Below, piece after piece: positions 10,178 through 21,549 of a stretch of 64,000 bases of DNA. Under the pieces are notes generated by a model. It had not been told where the DNA came from. It saw only the letters and a list, made by a program, of their open reading frames with translations, and did not search any database. Where the stretch lies: positions 1 through 64,000 of the forward strand of contig NZ_JACFAK010000006.1 in NCBI RefSeq assembly GCF_014118685.1, in the 5' to 3' direction. The DNA is from Flaviflexus huanghaiensis. Lineage in GTDB: Bacteria; Actinomycetota; Actinomycetes; Actinomycetales; Actinomycetaceae. The translations under genes were made by a program, and so were the position numbers. The number at the start of each line of letters is the position of its first letter. The first letter of the stretch is position 1.

Positions 10178-11335
10178 CTACGGAGCGTTCGGGGTCTCGA
10201 TGACGAGTTCGCCGGAGATGATCTGCTCGCGCAGATCCTCAACCTCGGAGACGAGATCGGCCGGGACCTCGGACTCGAGATCATGGAACGGAGCGATATC
10301 GACGCCACCATTCTCGAGCGTGCCGACGTACGGCTCGGAGGAGAAGGCGCCCTCAGCGACGTCAGCGATAGTGTCGAGGACCGACTGGTCAATCGCCTTG
10401 AGCACGGAGGTCAGGATGATGGACGAGAACTCGGATGCGGACTCGTACCAGTCGGAGTCAACACCGATGATCCAGACGTCACCCGCGGTCTGAGCGGCAG
10501 CGGCAGCGCCGAGGCCGACCGGGCCGGCGACGGGCATGATGATGTCCGCACCCTGGTTGATGAAACCGTTGGCGAGCTGCTGGCCCTGGGCCTGATCGTC
10601 GAACGAGTTGGAGAAGGAGCCGGACTGGGCTTCCTTGTCCCAGCCGAGAACCTGCACGTCAGCATCATTTGCCTCGTTGTAGGCCATGACGCCGTCGTAG
10701 AAGCCGTCCATGAAGATCTGGACGGACGGAATCGGCAGACCGCCGAAGGTGGCGACGACGCCGGTCTCCGTCATGCCGCCAGCAACGTAGCCAGCGAGGA
10801 ATGCTGCCTCAGCGGTGTTGAAGAGGAGCGGGCGAGCGTTGTCAGACGGGGTGTTGAATCCCGAGTCGACGAGCGCGAAGGACACATCGGGGTTCGCCTG
10901 CGCTGCGGCGCTGGTGGCCTCTTCGAGAAGGAAGCCGACGCCGATGACGACGTCACAGCCCTCGGCCACCATGGCCTGGACGTTCGGGGCGAAGTCGGTG
11001 TCCGACGACGACTCAGCCGTCGAGCTGTTGACACTCATGAGGTCAACTGCCTCCTGCAGACCGATGAATGCAGATTCGTTGAAGGACTTGTCATCCCAGC
11101 CGCCGGCGTCAGAGACGAGGCAGGCGAGGTAGTCGGATGCATCGATCGACGCGTAGTCGCGGCCCGCTTCGGCCGGCTCCTCCGTGTCGGTGTCCTCAGG
11201 CTCTTCGGTGTCCTCGGCATCTTCGGTGACCTCAGGCGTCGTCGCCTCGTCAGCGGTATCTGCGTCGTCTGCGCAGGCCGAAAGTACAAGAGCAGCGGCA
11301 CCCAACAGTGCCATGAAAGACGTGGATTTCTTCAC
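10178..11335 (-). CDS. BMP family nucleoside-binding lipoprotein
   Basis: Extracytoplasmic substrate-binding protein of a BMP-type importer, anchored by lipid. Lipobox LSAC ends with Cys21 after a short hydrophobic signal peptide. A low-complexity acidic linker rich in Glu, Asp and Thr follows (about 22-58), then the PnrA/BMP fold (ALVSDAGG-like start at LVSDAGGWDDKSFN, and the conserved IGVGFLLEEA and AVDS segments). 385 residues. GTG start with AGGAG six bases upstream. It is the first gene of the importer operon; the 162-bp region before it carries repeated motifs that may be an operator. Nucleosides are the likely ligand because cdd, deoA and punA adjoin. Confidence 0.9.
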   Translation of the reverse strand: MKKSTSFMALLGAAALVLSACADDADTADEATTPEVTEDAEDTEEPEDTDTEEPAEAGRDYASIDASDYLACLVSDAGGWDDKSFNESAFIGLQEAVDLMSVNSSTAESSSDTDFAPNVQAMVAEGCDVVIGVGFLLEEATSAAAQANPDVSFALVDSGFNTPSDNARPLLFNTAEAAFLAGYVAGGMTETGVVATFGGLPIPSVQIFMDGFYDGVMAYNEANDADVQVLGWDKEAQSGSFSNSFDDQAQGQQLANGFINQGADIIMPVAGPVGLGAAAAAQTAGDVWIIGVDSDWYESASEFSSIILTSVLKAIDQSVLDTIADVAEGAFSSEPYVGTLENGGVDIAPFHDLESEVPADLVSEVEDLREQIISGELVIETPNAP

Positions 11336-11386
11336 GTGTTACTCCTACGGTAAGCCCATGCCGGGTCGGCACGGATTCTCAATCAG

Positions 11387-11447
11387 CATAACTGTTAACG
11401 GACGGTAATCGGGGTAGAAACGTGTCCTTTCGGCGGTCACAGTTATG
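11387..11447 (-). promoter_or_regulatory. Candidate operator region of the nucleoside importer operon
   Basis: CATAACTGT at 11387-11395 recurs as its reverse complement ACAGTTATG at 11439-11447, 43 bases apart. GTTAAC occurs next to each copy (11394-11399 and 11457-11462). The pair lies upstream of the lipoprotein GTG (11335), where promoter and operator are expected. No regulator gene is adjacent. I could not place convincing -35/-10 hexamers. Confidence 0.35.
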
Positions 11448-11497
11448 TGATGAGCGGTTAACACATTATTGCCGTACCTGCCCCTCCTGTCCAAAAA

Positions 11498-12571
11498 CTA
11501 GCGAAGAGGCTCAAGATCGCCCGAAAGATCAGCGATGACGCCGCCAAGCCCCGATGACGCGTCCCGTGTTGTAACGAGTATCACATCACCGCTATCCACA
11601 ACGACGGCCCCAGGTACCCCATGGATCACAATGGGACGATCGTGTACGTACACGACAGAATCGGCAGAATCTCGAAGAACAACGCGCTGCGGCGCGCCGC
11701 CTGGGGACACCCCACTTTCCGGTTCGGCGAGGTGAGCGGCGAGGGAGTCATACCCGCCGATATCCGACCAGCCCATCGCGACCGGGACGGTAGCGACTCC
11801 GCCCTGGGCTGCGAGGGGCTCGGCGATGGCACGGTCGATGACGCAACTCTCGAGTGAATCCCAAGCGCTCAGCGCATCGGCACGGTCCGGACCATCCCAG
11901 TGGGACGCGATGCGTCGCAGGGCGTCCGCGAGGTCCGGCTTGAACGACGCGAGAGCGTCGAGAAGCACTCCCGCTCTTGCGATGAACATGCCCGCATTCC
12001 ACGTGTACCCGCCTGACGCGACGTAGGCGGCCGCGGTCTCGCGGTCGGGCTTTTCAAGGAAAGCCTCTACTGCGAACACTCCGTCAACAGCGGTTTCGGC
12101 GCCCTGGCGAATATAGCCGAAGCCTGTGTCGGGACTCGTCGGGGTGATGCCGACCGTGACGACAAATCCTGCCTCCGCCGCTTGGATGGCGCGGCGGACC
12201 GCTCCGTGAAAGGCGTCAACGTCGTTGATGACGTGGTCAGCGGCGAATGATCCGATGACAGCATGGCCGCCGTGGCGGTGTTCGACAATGGCGGCGACGA
12301 GTCCGATCGCAGGCATCGTCCCGCGCGGCGACGGCTCGATGACAAGGTCGTCTGTGCTGATCCCCAGCTGGTCTGCGACACCGTCGGCATGGGCGGCTCC
12401 CGTCACAACAATGAGATCGTCGGCGAGGGGCGAGAGTCTATCGGCCGTCGCCTGAATGAGGGTTCGACCCCCTCCGGTCATGTCGATGAGGAACTTGGGG
12501 TGGGAGCGCCTCGACAGGGGCCACAGCCGTGTCCCGGCCCCTCCCGCAGGCACAATAGCAACGAACGTCAT
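11498..12571 (-). CDS. manC: Mannose-1-phosphate guanylyltransferase
   Basis: Makes GDP-mannose from mannose-1-phosphate and GTP for glycan and lipoglycan synthesis. The nucleotidyltransferase signature PAGGAGTRLWPLSRRSHPKF covers residues 8-27, and the sugar-phosphate-binding FLEKP motif is near 170-175. At 357 residues it has the single-domain form, without the C-terminal isomerase of bifunctional ManC/AlgA. The start overlaps the stop of the upstream yihY-type gene by 4 bases, so they form an operon. No other mannose gene except the distant mutase at 1914 is in the window. Confidence 0.9.
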   Translation of the reverse strand: MTFVAIVPAGGAGTRLWPLSRRSHPKFLIDMTGGGRTLIQATADRLSPLADDLIVVTGAAHADGVADQLGISTDDLVIEPSPRGTMPAIGLVAAIVEHRHGGHAVIGSFAADHVINDVDAFHGAVRRAIQAAEAGFVVTVGITPTSPDTGFGYIRQGAETAVDGVFAVEAFLEKPDRETAAAYVASGGYTWNAGMFIARAGVLLDALASFKPDLADALRRIASHWDGPDRADALSAWDSLESCVIDRAIAEPLAAQGGVATVPVAMGWSDIGGYDSLAAHLAEPESGVSPGGAPQRVVLRDSADSVVYVHDRPIVIHGVPGAVVVDSGDVILVTTRDASSGLGGVIADLSGDLEPLR

Positions 12572-13767
12572 GTGAGATCCCTCTCCCGGTCAAGCCGGTA
12601 GTTCATCTTCTCCCGCTCGAGTTTGAGCCGGAGTTCTCTAATCCGTGCGCGACGCTTAATACCCTCGAGCGTGTCCCAGTCGGGTAGATCATCGGCCTGC
12701 CTATCCGAAAAGTCCGGGTCCGCCGTCAGGTCAGGAACGACAATGCCGGTGAAGGGCTCATGATTCCACGAACTCGTCTCGGGGCTCGACAGGGTGACGT
12801 AGTTCGGAGTCTCCTCAGCGCGGATCGACTCTGGGACGTCGATCTTCGCAGGGGCGGGCGGATTGGCAGTGAAGGCGGCCGCGAGAAGAACGATGCGGGA
12901 GACAAAGTTGACCCACAGCAACAGGGTCGCGATCGCGACGAACGAGCCGAGGACCGGATTGTCAGAGACGGAGCCGATGACGGAGGTACCAATCAGTCGG
13001 ACGCTTGACGTGCCAAGAGCACCGAGACCGGCGCCCATGATGAGGTCCCTCCGGGGCGGTCTTGCTCCAGCAGTGAAGCGAAACAGGAGAACGATGACCG
13101 CGAAGTCGACGAGAAAAGCGACGGAGAGGGAGGCAATGCGAATGAGCCACGATGCGACCGTCCCGTCGATGCCAATGAAGTCGAGAATCGTGCCCCCGAG
13201 CGTGCCAGCAGCTGAGGTCAGGACCGAACCAACGAGGACGCCGACGGCTAACACGACAAAGGCGACGAGGTCACGGAGCTTGAGCATGATGAAGGTTTCC
13301 GGAAGCCGCGCAATGCCGAACATTGAGCGAATCGACATCTTGAGCGCATTCATGACCGACAGTGCTGTCCACAAAAGGACGCCCGCTGCGATGATGGACG
13401 TCAGATTAAGCGCTGTATCGAGTATGAGACTCTCGGGGTTGACAAGCCCATCCGGGTTTTCCGCTGTCTGGAGAATGCCCGGAAGGGCGTCATTGACCCC
13501 ATCAAACACGGTCTGGCGTAGCTCGTCGTTCTGACCGAGGACTGCCATGAAGATCGTAATGCCGATCGCGAGGGCAGCGGCGATCGAGAACAGAGCGGAA
13601 TAGGCGATGCCGCCGGACAGCATCGGGCCTCTCGCCGCTCCGTAGCGCTGGAATGCACGCAACATTCGCAGGTTCTTGAGCTTATGGAGGATCGGCTCTT
13701 TCTCGACGGTCGCCGCACGTGTCGAGGGCACGGTTGCCGGAGAGTCGTAATAAATGTCATCAGCCAC
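12568..13767 (-). CDS. YihY/BrkB family integral membrane protein
   Basis: Member of the YihY/virulence factor BrkB family, inner-membrane proteins of unclear function (formerly misassigned as RNase BN). About six hydrophobic segments occur between residues 40 and 300. The family start motif GGIAYSALFSIAAALAIG follows a short cytosolic N-terminus. The C-terminal 90 residues are charged and cytosolic, ending in a Lys/Arg/Glu-rich helix that may be coiled. 399 residues. Its stop overlaps the guanylyltransferase start. Confidence 0.88.
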   Translation of the reverse strand: MADDIYYDSPATVPSTRAATVEKEPILHKLKNLRMLRAFQRYGAARGPMLSGGIAYSALFSIAAALAIGITIFMAVLGQNDELRQTVFDGVNDALPGILQTAENPDGLVNPESLILDTALNLTSIIAAGVLLWTALSVMNALKMSIRSMFGIARLPETFIMLKLRDLVAFVVLAVGVLVGSVLTSAAGTLGGTILDFIGIDGTVASWLIRIASLSVAFLVDFAVIVLLFRFTAGARPPRRDLIMGAGLGALGTSSVRLIGTSVIGSVSDNPVLGSFVAIATLLLWVNFVSRIVLLAAAFTANPPAPAKIDVPESIRAEETPNYVTLSSPETSSWNHEPFTGIVVPDLTADPDFSDRQADDLPDWDTLEGIKRRARIRELRLKLEREKMNYRLDRERDLT

Positions 13768-13902
13768 AATGCCACTCTAACGAAACGTGGATGGATTGCC
13801 GTGCTGAGCGGTCAGACACGTGGCCTGTCGCGACATCGGTCAGTCTGTTGCGGGCACGCACGGGACCTCGTCAATGGGGGCCCGCACGCAGTCACGTCCC
13901 GC

Positions 13903-14697
13903 CTAGAATCCCGCGATGTCGTAATCGATAGTGAGCGGGGCGTGGTCGGACCATCGAGACGCATAATCGCTCGCTCTGCCGACGTGCGCTTCGTGGGCTC
14001 GCTCGGCGAACCGGGGCGTCGCCATCTGGTAATCGATCCGCCATCCCGCATCGTTGTCGAACGCCTTCCCGCGTTGCGACCACCACGTGTAGGGGCCTTG
14101 GACGTCACCAACGAGATGTCGATGAACGTCCGCGTAGCGGGAGAACCAGTCCTCCAGGTACGCCATCTCTTCGTCGAGCACACCCGAGGTCTTGTTGTGG
14201 TTCGGCTTGAAGTTCTTGATATCGCGGGGGCCGCGGACAATGTTGAAGTCGCCGGCCATGAGCTTTTCCCCATCGATTTCTCCCAGCCGCGCGGTCACCA
14301 TATCGAGGTGTCTGTACTTCGCAGCCATCTTCTCCGGGTCCGTGGCCGTACCGGAATGCAGGTAGGCGGAGATGAAGGTGACGGTCGTTTGTCCCACGGT
14401 CACGTCCGCCTCGACCCAACGCCCCGAGTCCACATCGGTATCGTCTGGTAGCCCGATCCGGGCTGCGGTGACGTCGAGATGGGGACGGACCGCAACGGCG
14501 ACACCGGCCCGGCCTTTTATTCTCGAGCCCTCTTGAATCACATTCCAGTCACCCGGAAGGAGCTTCTCAACGAGCTCTTCGGGGGCACGAACCTCCTGCA
14601 TGAGGAGAACATCGGGATTGCTCTCAACAAGCCACTCGGCCATGCCTTTACGCATGGCGGCACGGATTCCATTGACATTAATCGTCGTAACCCTCAC
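13903..14697 (-). CDS. xth: Exodeoxyribonuclease III
   Basis: Base-excision repair AP endonuclease/3'-5' exonuclease of the EEP superfamily. Mg and catalytic residues are visible: Asn8 in NVNG, Glu35 in LMQEVRA, the GDFNIV motif (Asp and Asn), DYQMATP and the terminal SDHAPL (Asp-His). 264 residues, usual length. GTG start overlapping the folD stop by 4 bases, so it is the third gene of a glyA-folD-xth operon. Confidence 0.93.
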   Translation of the reverse strand: MRVTTINVNGIRAAMRKGMAEWLVESNPDVLLMQEVRAPEELVEKLLPGDWNVIQEGSRIKGRAGVAVAVRPHLDVTAARIGLPDDTDVDSGRWVEADVTVGQTTVTFISAYLHSGTATDPEKMAAKYRHLDMVTARLGEIDGEKLMAGDFNIVRGPRDIKNFKPNHNKTSGVLDEEMAYLEDWFSRYADVHRHLVGDVQGPYTWWSQRGKAFDNDAGWRIDYQMATPRFAERAHEAHVGRASDYASRWSDHAPLTIDYDIAGF

Positions 14698-15566
14698 GGT
14701 GTCCTTTCTGCCATCTTCACGACGTTCTCAAGCAGCATCGCCCGCGTCATCGGCCCCACTCCCCCGGGGTTCGGCGAGATCCATGCGGCGACATCTCGGA
14801 CCCCCTCCGCAACGTCGCCGACAATGCGCTCACGACCATCCTCGACCACCCTCGACACTCCAACATCGAGGACGATCGCGCCCGGTTTAATCCAGGACGG
14901 GTCGACAAGCCTCGGGGAGCCGGCCGCAGCGATGACGACATCCGCTGAGCGGACCTTCTCCGCCATATTCGTTGTTCCGGTGTGCATGAGCGTGACTGTT
15001 GCATTGATGTCGCGACGCGTGAGCATCAGACCAATCGACCGGCCTACCGTAGTACCGCGGCCAATAACGGCGACGTCCCTGCCATTGAGGTCGATGCCGT
15101 ACCGACGTAGGAGCTCGATGACGGCTGAAGGCGTGCAGGGCAGTGGCGATGTAATTGGCTCCTTGGCGCGCAGAGCGAGCCGACCGAGGTTCGTCGGATG
15201 GAGGCCGTCGGCGTCCTTGTCCGGGTCAACTGATTCGAGGATGAGGTTCGTGTCGACTCCCGCTGGTAGCGGTAGCTGCACAATGTAGCCCGTGCATGCT
15301 GGATCCTCATTCAGTTGCTGAACAGCCGCGAGGATCTCGTTCTGGGTGGCCGTTCCGGGCAGGTCGACACGGATCGAGGTAATTCCCACCTCCTGGCAGT
15401 CCCTGTGCTTGCCCGCCACGTACTTAAGCGAGCCCGGATCCTCTCCGACGAGCACAGTGCCAAGCCCTGGAACGATGCCGTGCGCTTTGAGCGCGGCTAC
15501 GCGCTCTGCGACCTCAGCCTTGATCGCGGCGGCGGTTGCCTTGCCGTCGAGGATGCGCGCGGTCAC
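14694..15566 (-). CDS. folD: Bifunctional methylenetetrahydrofolate dehydrogenase/cyclohydrolase
   Basis: Interconverts 5,10-methylene-, 5,10-methenyl- and 10-formyl-tetrahydrofolate, supplying one-carbon units for purine synthesis. Family signatures are [15 protein letters not shown] (around 49-63, with the catalytic Lys in the KhrDC segment), GYIVQLPLP (around 93-101) and DKDADGLHP, plus the NADP-binding GRGTTVGRS loop. 290 residues. Starts with GTG two bases after the glyA stop, and overlaps xth at its end. Works with GlyA in the same operon and divergent PurU. Confidence 0.95.
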   Translation of the reverse strand: MTARILDGKATAAAIKAEVAERVAALKAHGIVPGLGTVLVGEDPGSLKYVAGKHRDCQEVGITSIRVDLPGTATQNEILAAVQQLNEDPACTGYIVQLPLPAGVDTNLILESVDPDKDADGLHPTNLGRLALRAKEPITSPLPCTPSAVIELLRRYGIDLNGRDVAVIGRGTTVGRSIGLMLTRRDINATVTLMHTGTTNMAEKVRSADVVIAAAGSPRLVDPSWIKPGAIVLDVGVSRVVEDGRERIVGDVAEGVRDVAAWISPNPGGVGPMTRAMLLENVVKMAERTP

Positions 15567-15568
15567 CC

Positions 15569-16837
15569 TCAGAGCCCTTCGTAGAGGGGGAACCTATCCG
15601 CGAGCGCCTTGACGCGTGCTCCCAGTGAGTCAACGTCAGCATCCTGACCGGCGACAAGGGTGTCCGCAATGATGTCGCCAACTTCGCGGAACTCGGCCGG
15701 CCCGAACCCGCGGGTCGCGAGCGCAGGTGTGCCGATCCGCAGACCGGAGGTGACGCGCGGTGGCCGCGGGTCAAACGGGACTGCGTTGCGGTTAACGGTA
15801 ATGCCGACCTTGTGGAGGAGATCCTCGGCGGCCTGCCCGTCGAGGGGGCAGTCCCTCAGATCGACGAGGACGAGATGAACCTCGGTACCTCCGGAAACGA
15901 GCGTGATCCCGGCATCGGCCACGTCCTTTTCGAGAAGGCGCTCGGCGATGATGCGAGCACCCTCGATCGTGCGCTTCTGACGGTCACGGAAGTCGTCAGA
16001 CTGGGCAACCTTCATCGCAACCGCCTTCGCGGCGATGACATGCATGAGCGGGCCGCCCTGCTGTCCGGGGAACACGGCAGAGTTGAGCTTCTTCGCTAGT
16101 TCATCAGTCTTCGCAAGGATCATGCCCGAGCGGGGGCCACCGATCGTCTTGTGAATCGTCGTTGTCACGACGTGAGCATGCGGGAGTGGGCTCGGGTGGA
16201 GACCGGCTGCGACAAGTCCTGCGAAGTGTGCCATGTCGACCCACAGGTAAGCGCCGATCTCGTCGGCGATGTCCCGGAAAGCTTTGAAGTCGAGGTGGCG
16301 GGGGTAGGCGGACCAGCCGGCGATCAGGAGCTTCGGCTTTTCCTCATGCGCGATCCTGCGAACCTCATCCATGTCGATGAGGCCGGTATCCTTCTGCACG
16401 CCGTAGGAGACGACACGATAGTTCTTGCCGGAGAAGTTGATCTTCATGCCGTGTGTGAGGTGGCCACCGTGGGCAAGTTCGAGGCCCATGATTGTGTCGC
16501 CGGGCGTGACGAGCGCATGGTAGACCGCAGCGTTGGCCTGGGCGCCGGAATGCGGCTGGACATTAACGTAGTCGCAGTCAAAGACGGCTTTAGCTCGCTC
16601 AATCGCAAGGTTCTCGGCAACATCTACATGCTCGCAACCGCCGTAGTAGCGGCGACCCGGGTAACCCTCCGCGTACTTATTCGTCAGCACCGACCCCTGT
16701 GCTTCGAGGACGGCGCGCGGGACGAAGTTCTCCGACGCAATCATCTCGAGCGTGTCGCGCTGGCGCTGGAGCTCGTTGTCGAGCACCGCTGCGATCTCGG
16801 GGTCGACCTCTGCGATCGAACTGTTGAGCATATCCAT
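15569..16837 (-). CDS. glyA: Serine hydroxymethyltransferase
   Basis: PLP enzyme that converts serine and tetrahydrofolate to glycine and methylene-tetrahydrofolate. The PLP lysine is in [14 protein letters not shown] (around residue 230). Other family segments are [16 protein letters not shown] and [11 protein letters not shown] near the N-terminus. Start taken at the ATG at 16837, with GGAGG four bases upstream; a second ATG six bases on has more usual spacing and may be used. The open frame extends about 128 codons further up but that part runs into the divergent purU and lacks similarity. 422 residues, as usual. First gene of the glyA-folD-xth operon. Confidence 0.95.
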   Translation of the reverse strand: MDMLNSSIAEVDPEIAAVLDNELQRQRDTLEMIASENFVPRAVLEAQGSVLTNKYAEGYPGRRYYGGCEHVDVAENLAIERAKAVFDCDYVNVQPHSGAQANAAVYHALVTPGDTIMGLELAHGGHLTHGMKINFSGKNYRVVSYGVQKDTGLIDMDEVRRIAHEEKPKLLIAGWSAYPRHLDFKAFRDIADEIGAYLWVDMAHFAGLVAAGLHPSPLPHAHVVTTTIHKTIGGPRSGMILAKTDELAKKLNSAVFPGQQGGPLMHVIAAKAVAMKVAQSDDFRDRQKRTIEGARIIAERLLEKDVADAGITLVSGGTEVHLVLVDLRDCPLDGQAAEDLLHKVGITVNRNAVPFDPRPPRVTSGLRIGTPALATRGFGPAEFREVGDIIADTLVAGQDADVDSLGARVKALADRFPLYEGL

Positions 16838-16955
16838 TTTTCCTCCACTGCCGGGCGGGCGAACACCCACCATCGTATAGTCCCATTCGGCGCCGAGGTG
16901 TCCAACGTTCGAATCATCCATCGGCTGGAAGGCAGAAGGGTCTACCCTCGAGGGC

Positions 16956-17798
16956 ATGCCATCTATTGTTCTTTCGCTCTCCTGTCCCGACCGTCCCGGC
17001 ATCGTCCACTCCGTCACCGGCCTCCTTGTCGAGCACGGTGGAAACATCACGGAGTCCCAGCAGTATGGTGACCCGGACACAGGGCGGTTCTTTCTCCGCA
17101 TCGAGGCGGATATCCCGGGGACGATCGATGCGTTGCGTGCTCCGGTTGCTGAGCTGGCGGCCACCCTCGAGGGCACGATCGACCTGACGGAGTCGGGCCG
17201 TCCGATCAAGACGATCATCATGGCATCGACGACATCTCACTGCCTCACTGACCTCCTGTATTTGCAACGCATGGGCAGGCTCGCAATCGACGTGACACGA
17301 GTCGTGTCAAACCATGACACGCTCCGGCCGATTGCAGAGTTCTATGGTGTTCCGTACACGCACATCCCGTTCTCGAAAGAGCACCGTGAGAACGCGGAGG
17401 CCGAGCTCGTCCACATCGTCGAAGAGACAGGGGCAGAGCTTATTGTCCTCGCCCGGTACATGCAGGTCCTGTCCCCCGAGCTGTGCGAACGGATGGCGGG
17501 GTCGATTATCAATATCCACCATTCCTTCCTGCCGTCCTTCAAGGGAGCTCGCCCCTACCAGCAGGCCCACGACCGGGGCGTGAAGATCATCGGTGCGACC
17601 GCGCACTACGTGACGCAAGAGCTCGACGAGGGTCCCATCATCGAGCAGGATGTCGAGCGTGTCACGCACGCACACACGGGGACCGATCTCCAGGCCATCG
17701 GTGAGGACGTCGAGCGGCGCGTGCTTGCCCGTGCCGTCCAGTGGCATGCTGAAGGCAGGGTCCTGCGCAACGGTGAGCGCACGGTCGTTCTCCCGTAA
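16956..17798 (+). CDS. purU: Formyltetrahydrofolate deformylase
   Basis: Hydrolyses 10-formyl-tetrahydrofolate to formate and tetrahydrofolate, balancing one-carbon pools. An N-terminal ACT domain (about 1-80, the allosteric glycine/methionine-sensing part in the family) is followed by a formyltransferase-fold domain. Catalytic Asn186, His188 (in [11 protein letters not shown]) and Asp224 (in ELDEGPII) are present. 280 residues, usual length. Transcribed divergently from glyA across a 118-bp gap, consistent with shared control of C1 metabolism. Confidence 0.94.
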   Translation: MPSIVLSLSCPDRPGIVHSVTGLLVEHGGNITESQQYGDPDTGRFFLRIEADIPGTIDALRAPVAELAATLEGTIDLTESGRPIKTIIMASTTSHCLTDLLYLQRMGRLAIDVTRVVSNHDTLRPIAEFYGVPYTHIPFSKEHRENAEAELVHIVEETGAELIVLARYMQVLSPELCERMAGSIINIHHSFLPSFKGARPYQQAHDRGVKIIGATAHYVTQELDEGPIIEQDVERVTHAHTGTDLQAIGEDVERRVLARAVQWHAEGRVLRNGERTVVLP

Positions 17799-17866
17799 CA
17801 GTTGACAGCAGGTGGCCGACGGCAGGGCTGACTCCCGTGAGCAGGCTACTGAAAGTAGGGGATGGC

Positions 17867-18634
17867 ATGCCCAGTGACGTCTTACGACTCGATGCCGTGA
17901 CGTATCGGCGCAATGGCGTCGATATCCTCAACGGGATCGATCTGACCGTCCGCGAAGGTGAGCGTTGGGTCATGCTCGGTGAAAACGGCTCCGGCAAGTC
18001 GACCACCCTCGCCCTGTGCGGGGCGCGTGCACACCCGACCTCCGGGACGGTCGACATCCTCGGCAAGCGGGTTGGCAGGGTAAATCTCGCCGACCTACGC
18101 TCCCTCATCGGGCACGTCGACCCCCGCCATCCCATCCGTGGCGCACCGCCCGCACTCGACGTCGTCCTCACGGGTCTCACGGGCGCGATCGAGTTGCCGA
18201 TGCGATGGCAGTCCTCCGGCCGTGAGATTGATCGGGCGCACGCCATGCTTGCGACGATGGGTCTTGCGTCGAGGACCGAAGCGCGCTGGCCGACCCTGTC
18301 GCAGGGCGAACGTGGCCGCGTCCTCATCGCGCGCGCCCTCATTGCCACACCTCGCCTGCTCCTCCTCGACGAACCTACGACAGGGCTGGATCTCGCGGCC
18401 CGCGAGCAACTTCTCGACACCATGGACTCCCTCGACGTGACGTCACTACTTGTCACCCACCACGTTGAAGAAATCCCGTCAACAACGACGCACGCGGTCT
18501 TGCTACGAAACGGCCTCGTGAGCGCTACGGGTCCCGTTGACCTCGTCCTAACAGACGAGAGCCTGAGCACTGCCTTCGACTATCCAATCCGACTCGTGAG
18601 GGACGAAGGACGCTGGGGCGCGCGGCGCGCCTGA
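17867..18634 (+). CDS. ABC transporter ATP-binding protein, stand-alone
   Basis: Single ABC ATPase of 255 residues, with no permease gene adjacent. Walker A GENGSGKST (38-46), signature LSQGE (144-148), Walker B LLLLDEPTTG (164-173) and switch His in LLVTHHVEEIP are all intact. The sequence layout resembles the ModF/YlmA-type orphan ATPases whose transport partner is unknown. The ATG at 17867 is preferred over the in-frame GTG at 17837 because AGGGGA sits just upstream. It lies 68 bases after purU on the same strand, but the functional link is unclear. Confidence 0.85.
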   Translation: MPSDVLRLDAVTYRRNGVDILNGIDLTVREGERWVMLGENGSGKSTTLALCGARAHPTSGTVDILGKRVGRVNLADLRSLIGHVDPRHPIRGAPPALDVVLTGLTGAIELPMRWQSSGREIDRAHAMLATMGLASRTEARWPTLSQGERGRVLIARALIATPRLLLLDEPTTGLDLAAREQLLDTMDSLDVTSLLVTHHVEEIPSTTTHAVLLRNGLVSATGPVDLVLTDESLSTAFDYPIRLVRDEGRWGARRA

Positions 18635-18757
18635 CATGCCAGCTTCTGCTGACCATGGAACTGGCAACCGCTTGCGCCACGGCAATGAATGCGGATCACC
18701 CTTTGACAGACAGCTGTGCGCCCGGCACCGCCGAGCGCACACGCTGATAAGTCCGGA

Positions 18758-19747
<990 letters not shown>

Positions 19748-19805
19748 TTACAACTCCTATGTCGATTGGTCCCCTGTGGGGCAGCCGTCACCAGTCTACT
19801 GTCTG

Positions 19806-21479
19806 CTATTTCTCTCCTGCGGGTCTTGCGTCCCGAAAACGGTGGTAGTAGTCGATGAGTGCGCGGGTGGAGGGATCCTGCCCTGCAAGCGCCTCTTCGT
19901 CGCCAGCGATCGCCGGACCGAGATCGTTCGCCATCTGCTTCCCGAGCTCGACACCCCACTGGTCGAATGAGTCGATGCCCCAGACAACGCCCTGGACGAA
20001 TGTCACGTGCTCATACAGGGCGATGAGCTGTCCGAGGACCGAGGGACTGAGATAGGGCGCCATGATCGATGCCGTCGGCTTGTTGCCCGGGAAGACGCGG
20101 GCGGGCACGATCGCCTCGTCCGTCCCCTCAGCGCGCACCTCCTCGGCCGTCTTGCCGAAGGCAAGTGCCTTCGTTTGGGCGAAGAAGTTTCCAAGAAGTA
20201 GCTCGTGCTGGTCCTGACCGTCGGTCTCGAACGGATATGTCGGGTTCGCGAACGCGATGAAGTCACAGGGAATGAGCTGAGTGCCCTGGTGAATGAGTTG
20301 GAAGAACGCGTGCTGGCCGTTGGTGCCGGGCTCTCCCCAGAACACCTCACCCGTTGCAGTCGTCACCGGGGTGCCATCCCAACGCACCGACTTACCATTC
20401 GACTCCATCGTCAGCTGCTGGAGGTAGGCAGCAAAGCGGTGGAGGTATTGCGAGTAGGGCAGGACAGCGTGAGAGGCGGCCCCCATGAAATTGACGTAGA
20501 AGACGTTGAGCATCGCCATGAGAAGCGGCACGTTCTCTTCTGCTGGCGCCTTCGCAAAATGCTCATCCATCGCCCGATGGCCCGACAGGAAATCGGCGAA
20601 CGCGTTGGGGCCGATGGCGATGACGAGGCTCGTGCCGACAGCCGACCCGACGGAGTAGCGGCCCCCTACCCATGACCAAAAGCCGAACGCGTTGTCGGGA
20701 TCAATTCCGAAGTCTGCGACCTTGTCGAGAGCGGTAGACACGGCGACGAAGTGCTTGGCGACCGCATCGTCTCGTACCTCTTCTGGGAGGCTGTCGAGTA
20801 ACCAGGCTCGCGCCACCTTCGCGTTCGTCAGTGTCTCCAAAGTCGTGAAAGTTTTCGAGACGATGATGAAGAGCGTTGTCTCAGGGTCGAGACCGGCAAG
20901 TTTCTCGCCAGCGTCGGTCGGGTCGATGTTGGAGATGAAGCGGACCTCAAGATCCTCCTGCAGGTAGGGTTTGAGCGCCTCATACGCCATGACCGGCCCG
21001 AGATCGGACCCACCGATACCGATGTTGACGACCGTCTCGATCGGCCGTCCGGTCGCGCCAACCCACTCGCCCGAGCGGACCTTCTCCGCGAAGGCGTAGA
21101 CCCGATCGAGGACCTCGTGGACCTCATCAACGACGTTCTCACCATCGACAATCGTTTCCGTACCGCGGGGCGCGCGAAGCGCAGTGTGGAGAACTGCCCG
21201 GTCCTCGGTCACGTTAATCCGCTCGCCCCGCAGCATCGCGTCGCGGCGCTCCTCGACGCCGGTCTCTTTCGCCAGACCGATGAGAGCGTCTCTGAGCTCA
21301 GCAGTGAGGAAGGACTTCGACAGGTCGACATGCAGGTCGGCCGCAGTGAACGAGAACTCGTCAGTGCGGTGGGGGTTCTCGTCGAACCACGCTCGAAAGT
21401 CCGGAGAGAAACCCTCCGCGATCTCTACGAGCCTTGACCAGGCGGGCGTGCTTGTCGGGTCGATGGGTGACGCAGGCAT
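19806..21479 (-). CDS. pgi: Glucose-6-phosphate isomerase
   Basis: Interconverts glucose-6-phosphate and fructose-6-phosphate. Family signatures include [18 protein letters not shown], the SKTFTTLET segment, [11 protein letters not shown], and the C-terminal signature [14 protein letters not shown]. Catalytic Glu is in [11 protein letters not shown] and the His in the same segment. 557 residues, the usual size of the eukaryote/proteobacteria-like PGI type. GGAGAAGG lies upstream of the ATG. Followed by mdh. Confidence 0.95.
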   Translation of the reverse strand: MPASPIDPTSTPAWSRLVEIAEGFSPDFRAWFDENPHRTDEFSFTAADLHVDLSKSFLTAELRDALIGLAKETGVEERRDAMLRGERINVTEDRAVLHTALRAPRGTETIVDGENVVDEVHEVLDRVYAFAEKVRSGEWVGATGRPIETVVNIGIGGSDLGPVMAYEALKPYLQEDLEVRFISNIDPTDAGEKLAGLDPETTLFIIVSKTFTTLETLTNAKVARAWLLDSLPEEVRDDAVAKHFVAVSTALDKVADFGIDPDNAFGFWSWVGGRYSVGSAVGTSLVIAIGPNAFADFLSGHRAMDEHFAKAPAEENVPLLMAMLNVFYVNFMGAASHAVLPYSQYLHRFAAYLQQLTMESNGKSVRWDGTPVTTATGEVFWGEPGTNGQHAFFQLIHQGTQLIPCDFIAFANPTYPFETDGQDQHELLLGNFFAQTKALAFGKTAEEVRAEGTDEAIVPARVFPGNKPTASIMAPYLSPSVLGQLIALYEHVTFVQGVVWGIDSFDQWGVELGKQMANDLGPAIAGDEEALAGQDPSTRALIDYYHRFRDARPAGEK

Positions 21480-21549
21480 GGCGATCCTTCTCCGTCGGGG
21501 CTGTCTGTGATTCGATTCTCACACATCCCTCGAGTAGGTGCGCTCCATT

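Noticed and set aside
16900-16925. GTTCGAATC string resembling a tRNA T-loop
   Set aside because: No acceptor stem, anticodon arm or CCA end can be built around it.
16838-16955. Possible ZTP riboswitch in the glyA leader
   Set aside because: Checked because ZTP aptamers often precede glyA and folD, but the conserved GACUGG and CCUGGGC blocks are missing.
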